64,000 nt of DNA from Amphirosellinia nigrospora (Eukaryota; Ascomycota; Sordariomycetes; Xylariales; Xylariaceae), in the NCBI GenBank assembly GCA_004123355.1, contig SCHM01000003.1, forward strand, positions 620,001-684,000. The letters run 5' to 3'. The notes beneath the pieces were generated by a model. The model did no database searches, was not told where the DNA came from, and saw nothing but the letters and a program-made list of their open reading frames with translations. Position 1 is the first letter of the stretch. Every line of letters begins with the position of its first letter. Positions 1 to 10,341 of this stretch are shown here, piece by piece. Both the position numbers and the translations under genes were made by a program.

Positions 1-1107
1 AGGGGCTTTCTTGGTTGTGGCTGATTTGATTGTGTTCATGACTGTCCTTTTCGCGGCAGGCGGCGCCTTTGTGGTTCTCGATGTAGCCGCCGTCTTCTTA
101 ACCACAGTCGTCGTGCTTCCCTCACTCGATTCGCTGGTCACGCTAACTTTGCGTCTGCCCCGGGTGGTGGCAGTAGATGGCGGGGGTGCTGCGGCTTTGC
201 GCGTTCGGCCGGTCGCTGTGGTTGCTGTGGTCGCCGTGTTAGAACTTGCCGTCGAGGAAGTGGTGGTTTTTCTCGTAACAGCCGCAGGTCGTGTGGCTTT
301 CGCCCTCTCTACTATGCTCGAAATAATATTCGAAGAAGTCTTACTCGTCGAGGTTTTCATTGGTGACATAGGCCGGCCGACCAGAGATTTTGTGGGTGAC
401 ACTGGCCGGTCTCTAGGCAGAACGCGTGTGTTGGAGGATGTTGGGGATAGCACCTGTGATGCCGCGATAGGCGCCTTTCCTGGGAGGGGCACGGCCCGTA
501 ACCTCTTCTTGGGATTGTCTATATCGCCGTGGTTTTCTTTATCCGCACCGGAAATCTCGTTACTACACCTTGTTAGCCTGTATGCGGAAATTTCACGCTG
601 CAAGCCGCACCTCAACCGCTTGTGCCCGCGAGCCTGGCTGGCCGCGGGCAATGGTTTCCGGGGATGGGTTTGGGCTTGGGCTTAGGCGACGTTCCGTCCT
701 TTGGCGGCACGGGTGGAGGCTTGGAAACGTACTGAGACCTGGGTGCGTGCCGAGGATACTGTGGTTGATAGGACCTCGTAGGGAGTTCGCGCATCTTGAG
801 CTTTCGTAATGTTGTTGGTATGCGGTTGACGCGCATCTCTACGCGTGACCGCAGTTGTTGTGCTTGGATATTGTACTGAGCCCTTAGCCGTCGCGCGCGT
901 TCGGTGACTGTTTTCCATTGTTAAATGCCACTCCGTGGGGACAACTACTGCTAAATGACACGTACTCTCGAGTTGGAGGTTATCAATCAATGCTTGCTTC
1001 TGAGCAAGCGTGACGCCTAACTTGCGCCTCTTGATGGGACTCCTCTGCGGCGACGACGTGCTTGGCGACGATTCGGACTTGCGTTTTCGTGATCGTACGG
1101 GTGCCAT
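1..1107 (-). CDS. nbl1: Borealin-like chromosomal passenger complex subunit, 3' end cut by window edge
   Basis: Borealin ties survivin and INCENP together in the chromosomal passenger complex at centromeres and the spindle midzone. The protein starts MAPVRSRKRK, then has a basic Ser/Pro stretch and the borealin N-terminal helix (QALIDNLQLE, then ITERARRLRAQY after an intron of about 57 bp, then RVNRIPTTLRKLKMREL). A proline-rich linker (PPPVPPKD) follows. Downstream, near 560, another frame carries ADKEN and NPKKR, then a long Ser/Thr/Ala/Lys-rich tail that stays open to base 1, as fungal borealins have. Splicing near 566-613 joins KRLS to NEISG. Between PPKDG and KRLS the frame changes, by an unusual 53-bp intron or a sequence error near 650-700. 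The + strand reading frame over 11-685 is only its shadow. The helix match makes the family call firm; the middle exon structure is uncertain. Confidence 0.85.
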
Positions 1108-1579
1108 GATGACTGGTCTTATCCTGCTGGTATATTTTGTCTAGTTTGTTCAAATAATCGTGTTCAGAGTCGATAACTTGGGTGTGTTATGGTGTTCTGT
1201 TTGTTCGAATTCTAGGATTGAGCAAGTTCCAGCAATGTAGAGATACGCGACTGGGGGTAGGCGGCGTAGGCGTGTCTTAAAGTGTTCTTGTTTACGTTCA
1301 ACCCCATTTCCCTGCTAAATTTGGTTAGACCGTAAATGATGCCCCTCCTGCATGCACTACATTCTCGCTGGACAGTACCCACTTACGTGAACCTAGGTAG
1401 GTACCTATGTACTATAGCTTCAAGTGTGTAGTGATTTGACTAATGAACAAAAGTTCAGCTCTGCCAATCTCTTTGGTAGGGCAGTATTTCAACATTGACG
1501 TCGGGCTAATAATCCTCAATTGCGTAGTTTTTTCCCGTACCAATTTTATATAAAAAATCCTTGAGGAAATAATAGATGA

Positions 1580-1913
1580 AGACGTCAATGGTATATTGAA
1601 ACCTCTAGGTTCGGAGCCTCTTTACGGCGCGTCGACGTATAGTCGTCTGGGGCCACGTTCCTCGCCTTGGCATCATCCCAAACTACTCCAACCTCATGTA
1701 GCTGGTCGGCTATTTCCCGGATCTGCGATGTCCAATTCTATCTGGTTGTCACCAACGTCACCAAAGGCCAAGATGTGCGAGACGAATTCCTGGCGCCCAT
1801 TCGCTGAAGACTCCAATCATGTACCCATGTCTAAAGTATCCCAGAGGCTGTTCGCATCTCCTACCAATGGCCCAATTCGCGTTTCAGTTCAAACTAAGCA
1901 GCCTCTTTGCTAA
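1580..1913 (-). pseudogene. Relic of a fungal protein-kinase-like gene
   Basis: On the minus strand one frame reads QIREIADQLHEVGVVWDDAK then RNVAPDDYT. This resembles the catalytic loop of a fungal kinase-like family, usually of the form LHxxGIVWGDxKxxNVLID. A second frame just upstream reads HILAFGDVGDNQIELDIA and seems to belong to the same protein, so at least one frameshift lies between them. No glycine-rich loop, DFG segment or start codon can be recognised, and the similarity stops at about 1580 in a low-complexity stretch. I read it as a truncated, decayed copy; the family assignment rests on one motif. Confidence 0.35.
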
Positions 1914-1971
1914 GCTTTGCAAGATACTTCTTAGACGTTGACCAGCACTCCTCTAATGAAAGTCCTATGCT

Positions 1972-2370
1972 TTATATAAATGTATCTACAATGATGATTT
2001 CTTTAGGTGAATACTGAGCAAAACCCTTATCAATATCGGATTTTTTTTCAATTTCATAATTAGTAGGTATTTTAAGATAAATATACAATTCGTCAGGATC
2101 TTTGAGGAACATTGCGGCTCTACTGCTAGCAGTTTCGAGCCGGAACGTGGGCGTCGAACGGTTAAGAAAGGACTGTAGGTCTTGTTTGCAAGATCCAGAA
2201 AAGTGTTCGTCAAGCGGCGTGACTTCAGGAAAGACCTTCTTTCCGGCATCAAGAATAATGAGTAGAACTTCATCCACGATCTTTTCACGTCCGTCATCGT
2301 CGCCGTCCGTCAAAATAGCACAGTTAAGAAGGCTTAAAAGATTACATCTATTCCGTTCATCCGGGTAATG
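1972..2370 (-). CDS. Hypothetical open frame, possibly part of a decayed gene
   Basis: The frame is open from a stop near 2370 to 1972 and encodes about 130 residues, with an in-frame ATG at 2313 giving 113 residues (MTDGDDDGREKIVDEVLLII...). It is rich in acidic and hydrophobic residues and predicted helical, with a phrase AAMFLKDPDELYIYLKIPTN. I do not recognise the family. The helical N-terminus (NRCNLLSLLNCAIL, then DEVLLIILDAG) looks a little like an ankyrin-type helix pair, but that is weak. It lies upstream on the same strand of the kinase-like relic at 1580-1913 and both may be pieces of one broken gene. Confidence 0.25.
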   Translation of the reverse strand, partial: HYPDERNRCNLLSLLNCAILTDGDDDGREKIVDEVLLIILDAGKKVFPEVTPLDEHFSGSCKQDLQSFLNRSTPTFRLETASSRAAMFLKDPDELYIYLKIPTNYEIEKKSDIDKGFAQYSPKEIIIVDTFI

Positions 2371-3632
2371 CTATGGTAATTGATGGGGTGAGGCACTGAA
2401 AACCGACATGAATAAAGATCGGAAGATAAGAAGAGGGTTAGGTGATCGGGCATAGAGGTTAGATTATTGTTCCCTATCTAGGTAGGTAGTCGGCAAGAAC
2501 ACAGCGCCACCACCAGCCAGCTACTACGGGGAATTTAAAACTTACCTAGTTTGCCGGGTTTTAGTTCTTTCTCTAGCCCTCTCAATGCGGTGACGGCTTG
2601 GATAAAGGATGGCAGCGGCCAGGCACTATGTGGCGAAGGAATTGAAAATTTGCCATATATACGCAGCTTCACCTGTTACCAGAATTTCTAACGATTTCCA
2701 TCATGTGCTTTAAGACGGCCCATAGGTAATTCTCAGCCTCCTATTCCTCGGAAAGAAGTTGACACAAATAGTCGATATGAAGTGGTCTCGTCAACGTCTA
2801 AGCAGAACCTGGTTTTAAGTTTGTCAGATTACTGGGGGAAGAGGGCCTTTCCCTTATCAATTCAATATCACATGGTACACTCTCGTATCTGGCCATCGTG
2901 AACAATGCTGAACTTAGCAACACGGTTGGGACAATGATGGAGGATTAGAACACGAGATTTGCGACGGACCATGATCTTACAACGCGCCTTACTGGATTAT
3001 CTAAGCAGCCCTTGGGGCGGACTACAGGAAATTTCAACATACCCATTTCAGTTTGATGTTGATTACCAGGACGCAAACTCGGCTCAGCATGGGCTACGGG
3101 ACGGAGATAAGTATGGACATTCACCACCTCCGTATAATAAACCCAGCTCCTACTTGTGGTGTAGAATAAACACGATAACAATCAATAGGTAGAAACAATA
3201 TTCATTCTCTCGCCTTGTAAATAGAAATTTGACGACGCCAGGTAAGGATTAGTACTCATATTGGAACCTTCGCAGGCACACACCGCTTTCCTCCATTGAT
3301 ACCTCTGACTTGCATAGTTAAAAAAGTGGGACGGCTCAGACTTACCACCCGGCTCGCCCCACATGCCCCTACCTAAGCTGTGAATCTCAAAGTACCTACG
3401 TAACTACCTGGCCTAATAGCTCAAGGCTGCACTAACCTGACGTTTACCAAGCTCCCAAGGTTCTATATCACATCGAGCACCCACGCAGTTCCAGCCTTGC
3501 CCGGACAGTGTTCTCCCGGCCTTTCTTAGCACCAATCCGACAGCGTCATCTGCATTTACTTGTAACTAGTGTCCGAAGTATCGAACCGCCCATCCCGCAC
3601 AACCCCGACAAACCCAACCCATTGTCGCCAAG
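2371..3632. other. Intergenic, no supportable gene
   Basis: Only short overlapping frames without recognisable protein features are present. The stretch holds copies of the short intergenic motif CTAGGTAGGTA (near 2478) and the presumed promoter of the proteasome gene starting at 3633. Confidence 0.5.
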
Positions 3633-4590
3633 ATGCCGCTGCAGGCTGTCATGCTGGTGGTGGACAACTCGGAGAGCAGTCGGAATGGAGATTACACACC
3701 ATCTCGCTTCGATGCTCAGGTCGATGCGATAAATATCCTGTTCGATAGCGTCACACAAGGGAACCCCGAGTCGTCTGTCGGATTGATGAGCATGGGCGGC
3801 AAGGGACCAGAGGTTCTCTCGACATTGACGACAGAACGGGGAAAGCTGTTGGAAGGTTTACACCGTACCAAGAAAAAGATATCAGGCTCGTCGCATCTTG
3901 CCACCGGCATCCAAATCGCCAGCGTACGTCCCCGGCCAGTCCTGCAGTAGTCCGCAGTAGCTAACGTTGGTTGTCAATACGATAGTTAGCCCTAAAACAC
4001 AGACAGAACAAGTCGCAACGCCAACGCATTATCGTGTTTGTCTGCTCGCCGGTCGCTGACGAGGAGAAGAAGCTCGTTTCCCTGGCCAAGAAGATGAAGA
4101 AGGGCAACATCGATATCGACTTTATCTTGTTTGGTGATTTGGATGATGACGATGTTCAGAAGAAGCTCGAGGCTTTCAACAACGTTGTCAAGGGCAATGA
4201 CAACTCCCACCTCGTTGTCATCCCCCAAGCGGCAAACTTCTCAGCGACCAACTTCTTTCTACACCGATTCTACTCGGTGAGGGTGCCGCAGGCGGTGCCG
4301 GTGGTGGTGGTGGTATGGCCGAAGGTGGTGGAGACTTTGGTGGTTTCGACTTCGATCCGAGCGCCGATCCAGAACTGGCCCTCGCCTTGCGTATGAGTAT
4401 GGAGGAGGAGAATGCCCGACAGGCCAAAGCTGCCCAGGAAGAGGAGGCGGCAAAGAACAAAACGGATCTAGAAGATATTCAGGAAGAAGGCGAGAATCAG
4501 CCCTTGTTAAATCAGCGAGGCGAACCGAGTGGTAGCGGGTCCGGAGACAAGAAAGACAAGGATAGCGGTGACAAGATGGACACATCATGA
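3633..4590 (+). CDS. RPN10: 26S proteasome regulatory subunit Rpn10 (ubiquitin receptor)
   Basis: Rpn10 sits between base and lid of the 19S particle and binds polyubiquitin. Residues 1 to about 190 form the von Willebrand A domain ([20 protein letters not shown], later [10 protein letters not shown]), and a ubiquitin-interacting motif follows ([15 protein letters not shown]). The C-terminus is acidic and Lys-rich, ending DKMDTS. An intron from 3924 to 3985 (GTACGT...GATAG) joins QIAS to LALKHRQNK. After LVVIPQ the frame is lost: the family sequence [12 protein letters not shown] is in the next frame. One extra C in the C-run 4222-4226 restores it, so this is probably a sequencing deletion. 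A Gly-rich linker separates the vWA domain and the UIM. Confidence 0.95.
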
Positions 4591-4868
4591 ACAACTTCGC
4601 ACCCCTGTCAAATGCTTCTCTGTGACATGGGCCTCGGAGTCAGAAGTGTACACTACTAGATAGGGAATGTCAACTATAGGTTTAGAGCTCATCATTGTCT
4701 TATTACCTAGGCTATGTGCCTAGACCTTCATTATTGAAGCAAACGAGAAGTATGTCTATCGCACACAAATGAAAACTCCCGAACGCCGCACCATGCAGAG
4801 AAACCGGGATATAGCCCATGCCTCATCGTCATGCCTCGTGCTTAATGCTCCTCGAGCACAGCCCATGC

Positions 4869-5480
4869 CTACCGAGCGTTGTTGACTTCTCTAATATATG
4901 AATTAAGCTTCCTATCGAAGGTGTCGCAGCGAATAGGCATCTCCAGTTGATAAAAGGGGTTCTTGGTGACAAAGTCGGCATAGAGTTCATAGATCTTGCG
5001 CATGGCAACATCTATATTGGCCTGCAGGGTATCGGTAAAGAGTAGGAACTTGGTGCCCGTCAAGGTATTGAAACACTGTAGCCGGAAGTTCTCAGACTCC
5101 ATTACCTCCAGTCCAGCAGGCGGATCAGGGCGGCTCGGTATGCCGCCTGCGGTAATCTGCTGTGGTTGTTGATCCTGGACCGGATTCAAGCGGGTGGTGA
5201 TGGCGTGGACTCTGGAAGTGAAATTAGTTGAGGGTCGAAATCGATGACTGAGTGACATGATCCCCAAGTCCCTTGGGATAGTAGACCTCACCCGTGAAAG
5301 GTTCCGGCAAGCACGAGATAGTCATTGGTATTGAGTTGATTCAAACCATCTCCAAAAGTACGGTTGTATATGAGACCCCCTGCCTTGTTAATGACGATAA
5401 GGGCCAAGATACCCTTTCAATATGAATGTTACCCAATGTTCAATTATATTCGCAGCATCGGGACACCCAGATAACTTACA
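4869..5480 (-). CDS. TRS23: TRAPP complex subunit Trs23 (TRAPPC4, sybindin family)
   Basis: Trs23 is a longin-like core subunit of TRAPP, the exchange factor for Ypt1/Rab1 in ER-Golgi transport. The last exon (4869-5211) encodes ITTRLNPV, a short Pro/Gln insert, then [20 protein letters not shown] and [15 protein letters not shown], ending YIREVNNAR. The preceding exon (5292 to about 5413) encodes [20 protein letters not shown] and LAGTFHG. An intron between them (5212-5291) rejoins the invariant HGVHAITTR. The first codons are unresolved: a GTAAGT donor at 5474-5479 and an AAAG acceptor near 5414 suggest a tiny first exon, but I could not place the ATG with certainty, so the upstream end is approximate. 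Confidence 0.88.
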
Positions 5481-6178
5481 TGATGAAGGCTTTGGGTATG
5501 AAGGTTGGTCCTGGGCGAAGAAAATTTCACCACTTTTCAATTAGTCATGTCTTGGTTCACAGAATGAACAAGCGCCTCTCGTCGTCCTAATTGAAGCTAC
5601 AAGTAGAGTAGAAGTATCTCTTCGGCTTTATCGATGAGTATTGTAGTGTTGGCTTGGACAATGAGAGGAACACCCGAAGTTTCCCCACTACTGCCATTGA
5701 AGGTTGGGTGAGATTGGGAGCAGGCAGGTGGGCCAAGTACCTGCCTAACCAAATATGCCTTATGCTGGTACATTCACTGCCTGCAGGGGACTAGCCCACT
5801 ACAACACGCTAAAATATGTTTCCAGTACAACCTTCATTTCAACTTGGACGCGTGTGGACATCAGCCTGAGCCAAACCTTGGTAATAGATATCTGATATCC
5901 ATCTTTCAGACCCGAACCACAGCAAAGTTTCCCGAGGGCACCAAGGCTACAGCAGCGCCGTCGGATAGAAAAACACCATATATATCCATTGTACTACTTC
6001 GGTATCCATTTCTGGCTGAGAACTGCTTGGCGCATCGCTTATTGCTCGTGCCAAACATCGCCCGTCCCGTACTCTCTACGCCTTTGTTGCCGATCACGCT
6101 CGTTTCCCGACGTCGCAAGCTCTCTCCCGCCCTTCCACGTCCGATCCTACCATATATCACGAAGCCGAGACCGCTATC

Positions 6179-6805
6179 ATGTCGCGGCCCGAAACAGAGC
6201 AGTTCCACCAAACGTCGCGCACAAAGGCCATAGCCGCGGGCAACGAGGAGGCGTCAACAACCATCAACCTCGGCGAATTCCAAGAAGTCGATACGCTGAC
6301 GCTATCTGAGGCTGCTCTGGTCATCAATGCGCTTGTGTCAAAGAGGCGGAATGACCGCAAGAATGTCAACGAAACCGAGTACGCACGCGCAGACTCTCTT
6401 CTCACTCCATCAAGACAGCTCACCAATTGGATATGCTGCCTTGCCGTCGTGGGGATTGTTATTGCAGACCTGTGTGGCTAATACTCACCTGTGCATAGGA
6501 TGCTGAGCAAGACAATTGACTACCTAGACGCATTCTCACGCTTCAAGAAGAAGGAGAACGTGGAGGCTGTCGAGCGACTGTTGAGCTCACATAAGGAATT
6601 CCACAAGTTCGAACGTGCACAGCTCGGTACGTGCTTCCTTTCTCGCAACCTTCTCTGGCGTTAGACTTATAGATAATCGATAGGCTCACTATGCTGCGAG
6701 ACCGCCGAAGAGGCCAAGACGTTGATCCCGTCACTCACTGACAAGATAGGCGACGAGGACCTGCAGGAGCTACTCGACGAGGTGAACAAGTTAATGCCTA
6801 ACTGA
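6179..6805 (+). CDS. RPB4: RNA polymerase II subunit Rpb4
   Basis: Rpb4 pairs with Rpb7 to form the stalk of RNA polymerase II and also acts in mRNA export and decay. Three exons (6179-6378, 6499-6626, 6684-6805) give about 149 residues, usual for the family. Visible signatures are LTLSEAALVINAL in the N-terminal part, then after intron 1 LSKTIDYLDAFSRFK, and after intron 2 GSLCCETAEEAKTLIPSL and DEDLQELLDEVNKL. Both introns have good donors (GTACGC, GTACGT) and restore the reading exactly (TE-MLSKT and AQL-GSLCC). The start follows a non-coding stretch with no earlier in-frame ATG near the family N-terminus. No frame damage is needed to explain this gene. Confidence 0.95.
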
Positions 6806-7626
6806 GTAGTACCAGGCCTCATCAGTATCTAATCCTGCTATGGCCACCCGCATTGATCATAAATTATCTCGGCGAACAATATCTACCTCAATTCTACCCG
6901 CCTATAAAAGTTACTCGCTTAGGCAACGGCAGCAAAGGCACCGTCCACCCTTCCAATTCCCTTTTCACCAGCTCCCCATCACCGATAGATTGCGGGTGGA
7001 TTTTCTTGCCTGGCGTTTTGCATTTACAGATTGCTTGGTTGCATAAAGACTTGCGGCAAGAAAGGGAGCAACTTTGCTCTCTCCATGCCTTTTCACGATT
7101 TGCATGAATGAATGGCGTTGGGTACATTTGCTACAGCTGGTGGAAAAAGAACTGCTTTAATGGAAGAAGTCTAACTTTCTACCTTCTCTTCTCTCTTCCA
7201 TTTGCCCTTCCATTATTTGATTTGTATACCCATTTAAAGACAGGAAAGACGGGTGAATAAAGGCAAATCTGAAATCGGGAGCTGTTTGGGATTCGGTTCC
7301 TTGGCTGAAGACGGAGAGAATGAAGCAGACTGTACGAGCTAGGAGAGTGTGAGGGGGAAGAGGTGAGTGGGAGGAGGACACTATCCCTCGAGAAAGGCTA
7401 TGTCTCCTTACGTAACATAGTTAATTACCTCTCAATGTGGAAGAGGAGTTCTAGAAACCCATCCTTCGGGCTTCACTTACATCGTATCTTTCTTCGTACT
7501 TTTTTACCCTGTGTATTACAGTGGCCCCTTTGCACATCTCACTCTGATATGAGAGATATGCCAGCAGCCAAACCGACCCTATCCCTTCATGTCCCTCCCC
7601 TCTACCCTTCGATGCCTTCCGTCCCT
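6806..7626. other. Intergenic between convergent genes, no gene seen
   Basis: The stretch lies between the 3' ends of Rpb4 (+) and the membrane protein gene (-). It holds only short overlapping frames. It should contain both 3' untranslated regions. Confidence 0.5.
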
Positions 7627-9049
7627 TCATAGTCCGCGTGCCCAGCTGTTGGCATACAGGTTATTCAACCGCTCGTGGTCTGTCGCATTCAACGTAGCCC
7701 GGGGCGGCATTTCCTCCCACGCATTTCCCGAGGAGGCGTCGTGATAACCCTGGCCAATACCGCTATCGGCTCTCTGACTGCCACTGTGACTTTGATTCTG
7801 GATGGCCATCTGCGTGCCGGGAAATCCGGGCGTCAGCGGCGACGGGTGGATATGCGGAGAAGGCCGTCTGTTCGGCGACCGCGTCCCCAACGATACGGGC
7901 CCGCGGGACCGAGCTGTGCCTCGGTCGAGCCGAGCTCGGTGCAGGTAGGCTGTAGGTTTCGCTGCGATGATGGTGCGTTGAATTGTTCTTGATGAACGCT
8001 GAGATCCGAAGGCGTGCATAGTGGCCAGCCCTCGTTTTGTCGTGTGTCGGCAGATTCCGGATAGGCTGTCGGTGTAGGTGTAGTTGATGTGTGATTCTGA
8101 TTCGTGGTTTGACCTAAATTTAAGTAGAGCTAAGTAAGCATCTAACCAAACAGAGCGGATACAATATGCATATATATACAACATTGCGAAAATAGGAGAA
8201 ACTTTTACTCACCTCCGATCCCGGAGAAGGAATGGGTGCCGAGCGCCGTGCCGTGAGGAATCGCGCCGGTCCATGATGGACTTCTTGGGTGTCGGGTGGG
8301 ACTGTCGCCACGGATAGACGACATGCGCTTTGACAGGCGACGGCGACGGAGAAGCCAGAACAAGAATAGCAGCAGCGCCAACCCACCAACGACGCCGCCG
8401 ACGCTGACGCCTGCGATGGTCGTGTTAGACAAGGGGGCAGCGGCGTCATTGTTGGCATTTTTGCCTTCGCCGGGTGTCGGGCTGGTGGTGCCGGAAGTGT
8501 TGTTTCCGTGGCACCGCCGTCGTCTGGACTAGTGTTGCTGATACCTAGAAGGATCAGGGAGTCAGGGACTACTAAAGAGACACGAGAACGCATACGTACT
8601 GGTAACGAAAGTGGTGCCATCTACAGTTGTCGTAGGAGCCTCTACCTGGCTAGTAGACGGAAGGTTCGCAGAAGTGGACGTGTGTGGGGTCTCCGGGGTT
8701 GACGACGTTTGATTATCGGCTGTAGATGTCGTCTTGGTGTTCTTCGTCGAGGAGGACGGTGCCGCTGTAGTAGAAGTATGTGACGTTGGAGTGGAAGTAT
8801 GTGCTGGCGTGGTGCTGAACTGATCATCTCCACCACCACCGTCATCGTTGCCATCATCGCCGCCGTCATCGCCCTGGCCATTTAAGGCAGCGACGGCAGC
8901 GTCGCAAGGGTCTTTAGAACCGAGGAAGTCACACGGGTCCGCAGCACAGCATCCGCCAAAGTTACCGCAGCGATAGGAACCAGAGTGAGGTGGACAAGAG
9001 TCTCTTTGGTGTCGTCATGACGCACGGGGGGTGGAGACGCGTCTGCCAT
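7627..9049 (-). CDS. Ser/Thr-rich single-pass membrane protein with small Cys-rich ectodomain
   Basis: The encoded protein has four parts. First is a short Cys-rich module (DSCPPHSGSYRCGNFGGCC then ADPCDF), a pattern seen in many fungal cell-surface proteins. Next is a long Thr/Ser/Asn/Asp-rich region, likely O-glycosylated. Then comes one transmembrane helix (VGGVVGGLALLLFLFWLL) followed by RRRR, a classic stop-transfer. Last is a cytoplasmic tail of about 190 residues ending LNNLYANSWARGL. Introns at about 8545-8599 and 8114-8212 fit. Apparent one-base deletions lie at 9005-9007 (before the Cys module), at 8506-8507 and somewhere near 7920. No signal peptide is obvious at the ATG at 9049, so a further upstream exon is possible. 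The topology resembles fungal wall-stress sensors, but no WSC domain is present and the function is unknown. Confidence 0.7.
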
Positions 9050-10341
9050 GTTGATACCATTTAGACAGAAGCCTCGGGAGATTGTAGTTGGAGGGCTCTA
9101 AGTAGATCGCGGTTAGAGTAACTGGATTTCTTAGACGGCGGAACGCACGAATAACGATAGATGAAGGGACCGGGAGACAGAAAGTGAAAACAGTCTAGTC
9201 GCCGACTTGATCGTAAGTCTAAGTTGTGGCAGTAGCCCGCAGTTTATCGTAAGATGAATTCGTTAAAGACCCAATTCGGAAAGGATCTAGGTGCTGAGCA
9301 AGTTCAAGTCCTGATATTGAAAATATGAGAAACTCCAAGACTACCGCGGTGTTGATACCGGGTAGTTGATCCCGATTGTTCTGCTGAGAAGGGTTGACGG
9401 TGGTTGTCCTCCTACACAATGAACGAAGGGACGAGGGAAGGGTGTCGGGCTGGAGAGGAAATGATTCTACGGTAGTAAATGAAGAGTACCGACTGAACGA
9501 AACGAGGGTACACAGTCACACTAGGTAGCAACTGACGGTAACTACCTTATAGGTAGGTAGTCACGCTGTAATCAATTCTCAGGAGTACAAACATCGTATA
9601 AACATCGGCGTACACGTATAAACACTACCTAATCAGATGTTGATGGCGGATAGTGAGTGTCGTATAATCCTAGTATAGAGATAAATGCAAAGTCGCACAA
9701 TTCTATGGTACAATGTTTCCTTTTACGTATGCCATAAGAAGGCGACGGGGTGATATAGTTGTTTAACAGCAAACACTGGTACCTAGGGCGATCCTCTCCT
9801 AACTCGCTCCTATCTTGGGCACACGAGATCCAGTCAGAGACTCATGGGCATCAGTCAGCTGTCCGGGCTAGAGTGACGATGATGCTAGGAGTGGGCATCC
9901 TTTTGCAACACGACGGAAATCAGCTAATATCGAAGTCTCACGTATATCACACCCTTCTCAGTATTCAAACACAAAAGTTTTGCTTCGTTAGTCATACCGC
10001 CTTTCTAATTAATAGTCCAAATATTTTGCTGCTAATATCTAACCAAAGAGGCCGCCCCCCACCGTCTGTTGCTCGCGTGGGCCTGAGATCAACATGCTAC
10101 TCGCCACGAGAGTTGGGTGAATCACAGCAGATGTACCTGGCCGAAGTGCTTGTCACAGTACGATCGGGAGATTGTAGGCTATGTGTTACCCGGCGTGGTT
10201 CAATACGATTCATATTCATCAAAGTGCATGTGCAAATCAATACCCCATCTAAAGAATCGTCCCAGAAGATATTGAATTTTATATGAATAGACGCTTTAGC
10301 TTCTCTTTATCGTACTCCTAAATGCCTATGCGAGGCATGTA
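9050..10341. other. Intergenic, no supportable gene
   Basis: A frame of 175 codons (9759-10286, +) starts with TTG and has no recognisable protein features or codon bias, so I do not call it. The stretch holds a CTAGGTAGGTA-like motif near 9551 and the promoter of the membrane protein gene. Confidence 0.45.

Noticed and set aside
11-685. A 224-codon + strand frame rich in Val/Leu
   Set aside because: It is the antisense shadow of the borealin tail. It starts with TTG, and the minus strand gives the borealin family's Ser/Thr/Lys-rich end.
4222-4231. A programmed ribosomal frameshift in Rpn10
   Set aside because: The same kind of one-base break occurs in many unrelated genes here, so a sequencing deletion is the simpler explanation.
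9759-10286. 175-codon + strand frame in the Puf6 downstream region
   Set aside because: It starts with TTG and has no domain, signal peptide or sensible composition, so it looks like chance.
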